Assembly (NCBI GenBank): GCA_019424245.1
Contig: JAHYZV010000012.1
Location: 1 to 27,583 of the forward strand
Direction of reading: 5' to 3'
From: Clostridiales bacterium
GTDB taxonomy: Bacteria > Bacillota > Clostridia > Lachnospirales > Lachnospiraceae
Length of the DNA stretch: 27,583 nucleotides
The notes beneath the pieces are model-generated. The model was not told the DNA's origin and did no database searches. It was given only the letters and a program-made list of their open reading frames with translations. Both the position numbers and the translations under genes were made by a program. This document shows positions 24,399 to 27,583 of this stretch, one piece after another; positions within the stretch are counted from its first letter, which is position 1, and each line of letters begins with the position of its first letter.

Positions 24399-25970
24399 AT
24401 GTCTTTTACAACATTTGAATTCTTTCTGTTTGCGCTTATGGCGCTGGTTGTATATTATATCATCCCCAAAAAGGTGCGATGGGTATGGCTGCTTATATTA
24501 AGCTACATGTATTATTTTTCATATCATGTTACAACAGTATGGATGATGATACTGACTACAGCTGTTACATATACAGGTGGAATATTACTTGGAAAGCTTA
24601 ATAGTGAAAAGCCGGATAAGGATGCAGACAGAGAGACAAAGAAAGCATTTAAGAAGGATATAACTAACAAAAAAAAGAAGGTCGTGTTATGTGTGATCCT
24701 TCTTTCGTTCGGAGTGCTTGCAGTATGTAAGTACACTAACTTTATGATAGGTAATATCAACGGGATATTATCTGCATTTGGAAGTTCGGAAAGATTAAGT
24801 GTTCTTAAGCTTACACTTCCGCTTGGTATATCGTTTTATACATTCCAGTCAGTAAGTTATGTTGTTGATGTATACAGGGGAAAGCATGAGCCACAGAAGA
24901 ATTTCTTTAAGTATGCGTTGTTTGTATCGTTTTTCCCTCAGCTTCTTCAGGGACCTATCGGCCGATATGAAAGGCTTGGTGAACAGCTGTATGAGGGACA
25001 TGCCTACGACCTTAAAAATATACAGTTTGGTTTACAGAGAATACTATGGGGCATGCTTAAGAAGATGGTGCTTGCTGACAGGGTAAATGCAGCAGTAACG
25101 CTTATATTTAACAACTACTGGAATTATGGGGGCTGGATTAACGTTTTTGGTGTGATTCTTTACAGTATCCAGCTGTATGCAGATTTCTCAGGTGGTATTG
25201 ATATTACAATTGGTATTGCACAGATGTTTGGCATCACCATGGATGAGAATTTCAGACAGCCATATTTTTCGCGTTCTATAGGTGAATTCTGGAGAAGATG
25301 GCATATAACACTTGGTACGTGGATGAAGGATTATATATTCTATCCATTTTCCTTATCAAGATGTATGAATAAGTTCGGCAAATGGTGTAAGAAAACATTT
25401 GGAAATAATGTTGGAAAGCTTCTGCCAGTAAGTCTTGCCAATCTGCTTGTGTTTTTTATAGTAGGTATATGGCATGGAGCCGCGTGGAAATATATAATGT
25501 ATGGCATGTACAATGGTGTTATCATAGCAGCAAGCGGCATGCTTGCACCAGTGTATGCAAGGATACACGAGAGCTTACACATTAATCCTAAAAGCTGGTG
25601 GTACCAGGTGTTCTGTATTATAAGAACATTTATACTTGTTAATATAGGTTTTTACTTTGATATGGCGCCGGATCTTCATGCAGCTAATGTCATGCTTTTA
25701 GATACAGTGACTAAAGCACATTTGTCACAGATATCCATGGCAACAGTTAAGGCAGTTGGTCTTACAGCACAGGATCTTATCATTGTTGCAGCTGGCTGTA
25801 TAATTATATTTGCTGTAAGTATTCTTAAGGAAAAGAATATTAAAATAAGAGAGGCGGTAGCATCAAGGAACATTGTACTCAGGTGGTTCATATATATAGT
25901 ATTTATAATGTTTATACTTATATATGGAAGCACAAGTACTACCTCAGATTTTATATATGCTAATTTCTAG
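24399..25970 (+). CDS. MBOAT O-acyltransferase (AlgI/DltB/PatA family)
   Basis: Polytopic membrane protein (about ten or more helices) that passes acyl groups across the membrane for O-acylation of surface polymers. Seen: LPLGISFYTFQSVSYVVDVYRG, FFPQLLQGPIGRYERL, YADFSGGIDITIG, NFRQPYFSRSIGEFWRRWHITLGTWMKDYIFYP, and VGIWHGAAWKYIMYG with the invariant His359; the second conserved His is His302 in RRWH. Length (523 aa) is close to AlgI. The frame is open from an ATG at 24387, but GGAG at 24389-24392 is 6 nt before the ATG at 24399, which starts MSFTTFEFF, the usual family beginning. It is the partner of the SGNH gene just upstream. No dltA or dltC is present, so D-alanylation is less likely than acetylation. 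Confidence 0.95.
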   Translation: MSFTTFEFFLFALMALVVYYIIPKKVRWVWLLILSYMYYFSYHVTTVWMMILTTAVTYTGGILLGKLNSEKPDKDADRETKKAFKKDITNKKKKVVLCVILLSFGVLAVCKYTNFMIGNINGILSAFGSSERLSVLKLTLPLGISFYTFQSVSYVVDVYRGKHEPQKNFFKYALFVSFFPQLLQGPIGRYERLGEQLYEGHAYDLKNIQFGLQRILWGMLKKMVLADRVNAAVTLIFNNYWNYGGWINVFGVILYSIQLYADFSGGIDITIGIAQMFGITMDENFRQPYFSRSIGEFWRRWHITLGTWMKDYIFYPFSLSRCMNKFGKWCKKTFGNNVGKLLPVSLANLLVFFIVGIWHGAAWKYIMYGMYNGVIIAASGMLAPVYARIHESLHINPKSWWYQVFCIIRTFILVNIGFYFDMAPDLHAANVMLLDTVTKAHLSQISMATVKAVGLTAQDLIIVAAGCIIIFAVSILKEKNIKIREAVASRNIVLRWFIYIVFIMFILIYGSTSTTSDFIYANF

Positions 25971-26106
25971 CTATGATATCATCTTATCGTCGTATTCATA
26001 GATATCAGTTATTAAGCTGTGGCTATGTGGGAAGGTTTTCTGCATGGTCGCGGCTTTTAATATTTCATGGTGGGATTAGTGATATTTGCCGATGGTGTTA
26101 GTGATA

Positions 26107-26135
26107 GTGACAATTATGTAACAAGGTGTTATAAT
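26107..26135 (+). promoter_or_regulatory. promoter of the sigma-like/repeat protein gene
   Basis: GTGACA (26107-26112), 17-bp spacer, TATAAT (26130-26135) with TGT directly before it (extended -10). This is one of the best promoters in the window. The start would be near 26142, about 55 nt before the ATG. In the rest of the 226-bp gap (25971-26196) I see only a weak CTATGA/TCATAG inverted repeat and no clear terminator for the MBOAT gene. Confidence 0.75.
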
Positions 26136-26196
26136 AACGGGATAGTAAGTAAAAAGTAAGTTATGAGTTTTATTATATTAAAATAGGGAGATATGT

Positions 26197-27583
26197 ATGA
26201 ATAATAAACAGGATAAAGAGCTTGTTCAGCTTATACAGGATGTTGTAGATGGTAAAGTGCAGAAAAAGGAGTTGTGCAATAAGATATATAAAGAAGTATA
26301 TGCCCTCTCATATCCAGTATATAAGGATGAAGCAAAGAGTACAACACAGGCTAAAAAAGCTCTTATTCAGGTATGCAGTAAGATAAATGGTATAGATCTG
26401 ACGAAAAATATTCATAAACAGATTGCAGTTATCGTATCAACATATTTTTTTGTAAATGCAGTAGACGAGAATTCAAAGGAATTAAGTGAAAAAACAGATA
26501 TTAAAGAATATAAGTTCTCAAAAATACGTGAAGATGAAGAGCTCCTTATGTATATGAAGAAAAAGGCAAATGCATTCAGAAGTCCTTCGGTGTTTGATGA
26601 GGAGGATGAAAAGTTAAAATCTTTAGATTCTGTACAGATGGCACTTGTAGAGTTATATGCATATGAGATGCAGTCGGTAGATGCTATTGAGAGAATGACA
26701 GATGTTGACAGCTCATATATTGGAAGCTGGATAGCACAGATTAAGTTTATACTGTCAGGAGAGGCAGTTGCTTTAGAAAACACAGCTGATGAAGCTAAGG
26801 CAGCTGTTGCAAATGATAATATTTCAGATGAGATATATGAAGATGCATATGAAAATTCAGACGATGATAAAGAACAGGATGATGAATCGGATGATGAGTC
26901 AGAAGAATACAGCAATGAATATGATGAGCAGGAGGCTGTAAGCTCTGTATACCAGAAGAGGAACAGACATCATGAAAATGCTGTTACCCTATTTATAAGA
27001 AGATTGTTCCCAGCACTTTCATTGCCTGCCAGAATGGCAATGTCATGGATTGCAGGATGTATAGTTGTTATTGCTCTTGTTTCTGTATTGTTTGTATCTG
27101 TTATAGCTGGAAAGAATAATAAGAAAAAAGTTAATAAAGATTATGATTATCGTGACATGCAGTATTATACAACAAAACAGCCAACAACAAAGCAGACAGG
27201 CACAACAGCTGGCAGCACTACTGCGGGACAGACAGAAGAAGGAAATACGACAGAAAACAATACTGCACAGACTGAAAGAAGAGAGAATACACGGGAAGAA
27301 ACAGAGAGAGAGACTGTATCAAAGAATAGTGTAAATAATAATCAGGGTGATGATAACACTGATAATGACACTAATAAAGGTAACGACACCAATGAAGGTA
27401 ACGACACCAATGAAGGTGACGACATTAATAAAGGTGACGACACTAATAAAGGTGATGACACTAATAAAGGCGATGACACTAATAAAGGTGATGACACTAA
27501 TAAAGGTGATGACACTAATAAAGGCGATGACACTAATAAAGGTGATGACACTAATAAAGGTGACGATACTAATAAAGGTGATG
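26197..27583 (+). CDS. sigma-region-4-like membrane protein with NKGDDT repeats (3' end outside window)
   Basis: The frame is open from ATG 26197 to the window edge (462 codons), so the gene is cut off by the window. GGGAG lies 7 nt upstream of the ATG. Order: a helical cytoplasmic part (1-140); a segment at about 143-187 (LDSVQMALVELYAYEMQSVD, then AIERMTDVDSSYIGSWIAQI) that looks like sigma factor region 4 with its helix-turn-helix; a very acidic stretch (about 205-240); basic residues; one membrane helix (284-307); a Thr/Gln-rich external linker; and, from residue 393, tandem NKGDDT hexapeptides. A signalling protein linking the outside to transcription, like RsgI-type or sigma/anti-sigma fusions, is possible, but the HTH match is only a pattern resemblance. 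The repeats would form an acidic surface spacer. No sigma region 2 is visible. Confidence 0.88.
   Translation, partial: MNNKQDKELVQLIQDVVDGKVQKKELCNKIYKEVYALSYPVYKDEAKSTTQAKKALIQVCSKINGIDLTKNIHKQIAVIVSTYFFVNAVDENSKELSEKTDIKEYKFSKIREDEELLMYMKKKANAFRSPSVFDEEDEKLKSLDSVQMALVELYAYEMQSVDAIERMTDVDSSYIGSWIAQIKFILSGEAVALENTADEAKAAVANDNISDEIYEDAYENSDDDKEQDDESDDESEEYSNEYDEQEAVSSVYQKRNRHHENAVTLFIRRLFPALSLPARMAMSWIAGCIVVIALVSVLFVSVIAGKNNKKKVNKDYDYRDMQYYTTKQPTTKQTGTTAGSTTAGQTEEGNTTENNTAQTERRENTREETERETVSKNSVNNNQGDDNTDNDTNKGNDTNEGNDTNEGDDINKGDDTNKGDDTNKGDDTNKGDDTNKGDDTNKGDDTNKGDDTNKGDDTNKGD
27373..27583 (+). repeat. 18-bp tandem repeat coding NKGDDT
   Basis: Eleven full 18-bp units plus 13 bp of a twelfth at the window edge; consensus AATAAAGGTGATGACACT. 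Units 1-3 are divergent (NKGNDT, NEGNDT, NEGDDI); units 4-11 all give NKGDDT and differ only at silent third positions (GGT/GGC, GAT/GAC). The array continues beyond the window. It is in frame with the host gene. Confidence 0.95.

Noticed and set aside
26412..26915. 167-codon minus-strand frame
   Set aside because: Ser-rich shadow of the sigma-like gene; it has no ribosome binding site, and the plus frame continues through it from a good start and promoter.
27342..27551. Minus-strand frame giving a Ser/Leu/Val-rich repeat peptide
   Set aside because: It is the shadow of the 18-bp array, whose silent changes keep NKGDDT on the plus strand.
1..27583. CRISPR arrays, transposases, integrases, rRNA, known riboswitches
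   Set aside because: I looked on both strands and saw no spacer-repeat array, no transposase or integrase motifs, no rRNA and no riboswitch core I recognise. The only tandem array is the in-frame 18-bp coding repeat.

Overview
The window is AT-rich bacterial DNA with heavy use of ATA and AGA codons, purine-rich GGAGG-type ribosome binding sites, Thr/Glu-rich extracellular tails, a CotS-like protein and a pyruvate phosphate dikinase close to the Clostridium symbiosum enzyme. This points to an anaerobic Gram-positive of the Clostridia, most likely a gut Lachnospiraceae (Lachnospira/Coprococcus/Roseburia-like). The family assignment is inferred from style and gene content, not from a marker gene.

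Left part (1-7400): ppdK, with its own extended -10 promoter and an unusual heptad-repeat C-terminal tail, converges on cca (CCA-adding enzyme, minus strand) across a bidirectional terminator. Divergent from cca are a CotS-like kinase-fold protein and a PEGA-domain lipoprotein.

Middle part (7415-17794): nine tightly spaced plus-strand genes form a surface-glycan operon. They encode a DegT-type sugar aminotransferase, a priming phosphoglycosyl transferase, an ExoA-like GT2, a membrane-bound FlaA1/PglF-type UDP-sugar 4,6-dehydratase, two GT4 glycosyltransferases, an RmlD-type reductase, a PIG-V-like polyprenol-dependent mannosyltransferase and an unknown membrane-anchored extracellular protein. 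Dehydratase plus aminotransferase plus priming transferase, with no acetyltransferase, suggests a glycan that starts on a 4-amino-4,6-dideoxy-HexNAc. No flippase, polymerase or exporter lies here.

Right part (17890-27583): a tRNA-Tyr/tRNA-Leu unit has its own promoter and terminator. Neither tRNA encodes CCA, which fits the cca gene nearby. Next come a Dpm1-like GT2 and glf (galactofuranose precursor), separated by a duplicated 86-bp hairpin element that brackets a palindromic core. Then follow tspO and a membrane-anchored GH25 lysozyme, each with a good promoter. An SGNH/MBOAT O-acylation pair comes after them, behind an extended -10 promoter and four 11-bp-spaced TTAACA-like hexamers resembling a PhoP box. 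The window ends inside a large open gene that runs off the edge. It encodes a cytoplasmic segment resembling sigma region 4, one membrane helix, and an outside tail of NKGDDT repeats made by an 18-bp tandem array.

Taken together, most of the window builds and modifies the cell surface: sugar nucleotide supply (dehydratase, aminotransferase, RmlD, Glf), glycan assembly (six glycosyltransferases plus the priming enzyme), decoration (SGNH/MBOAT) and wall remodelling (GH25). Apart from cca, every gene is on the plus strand.
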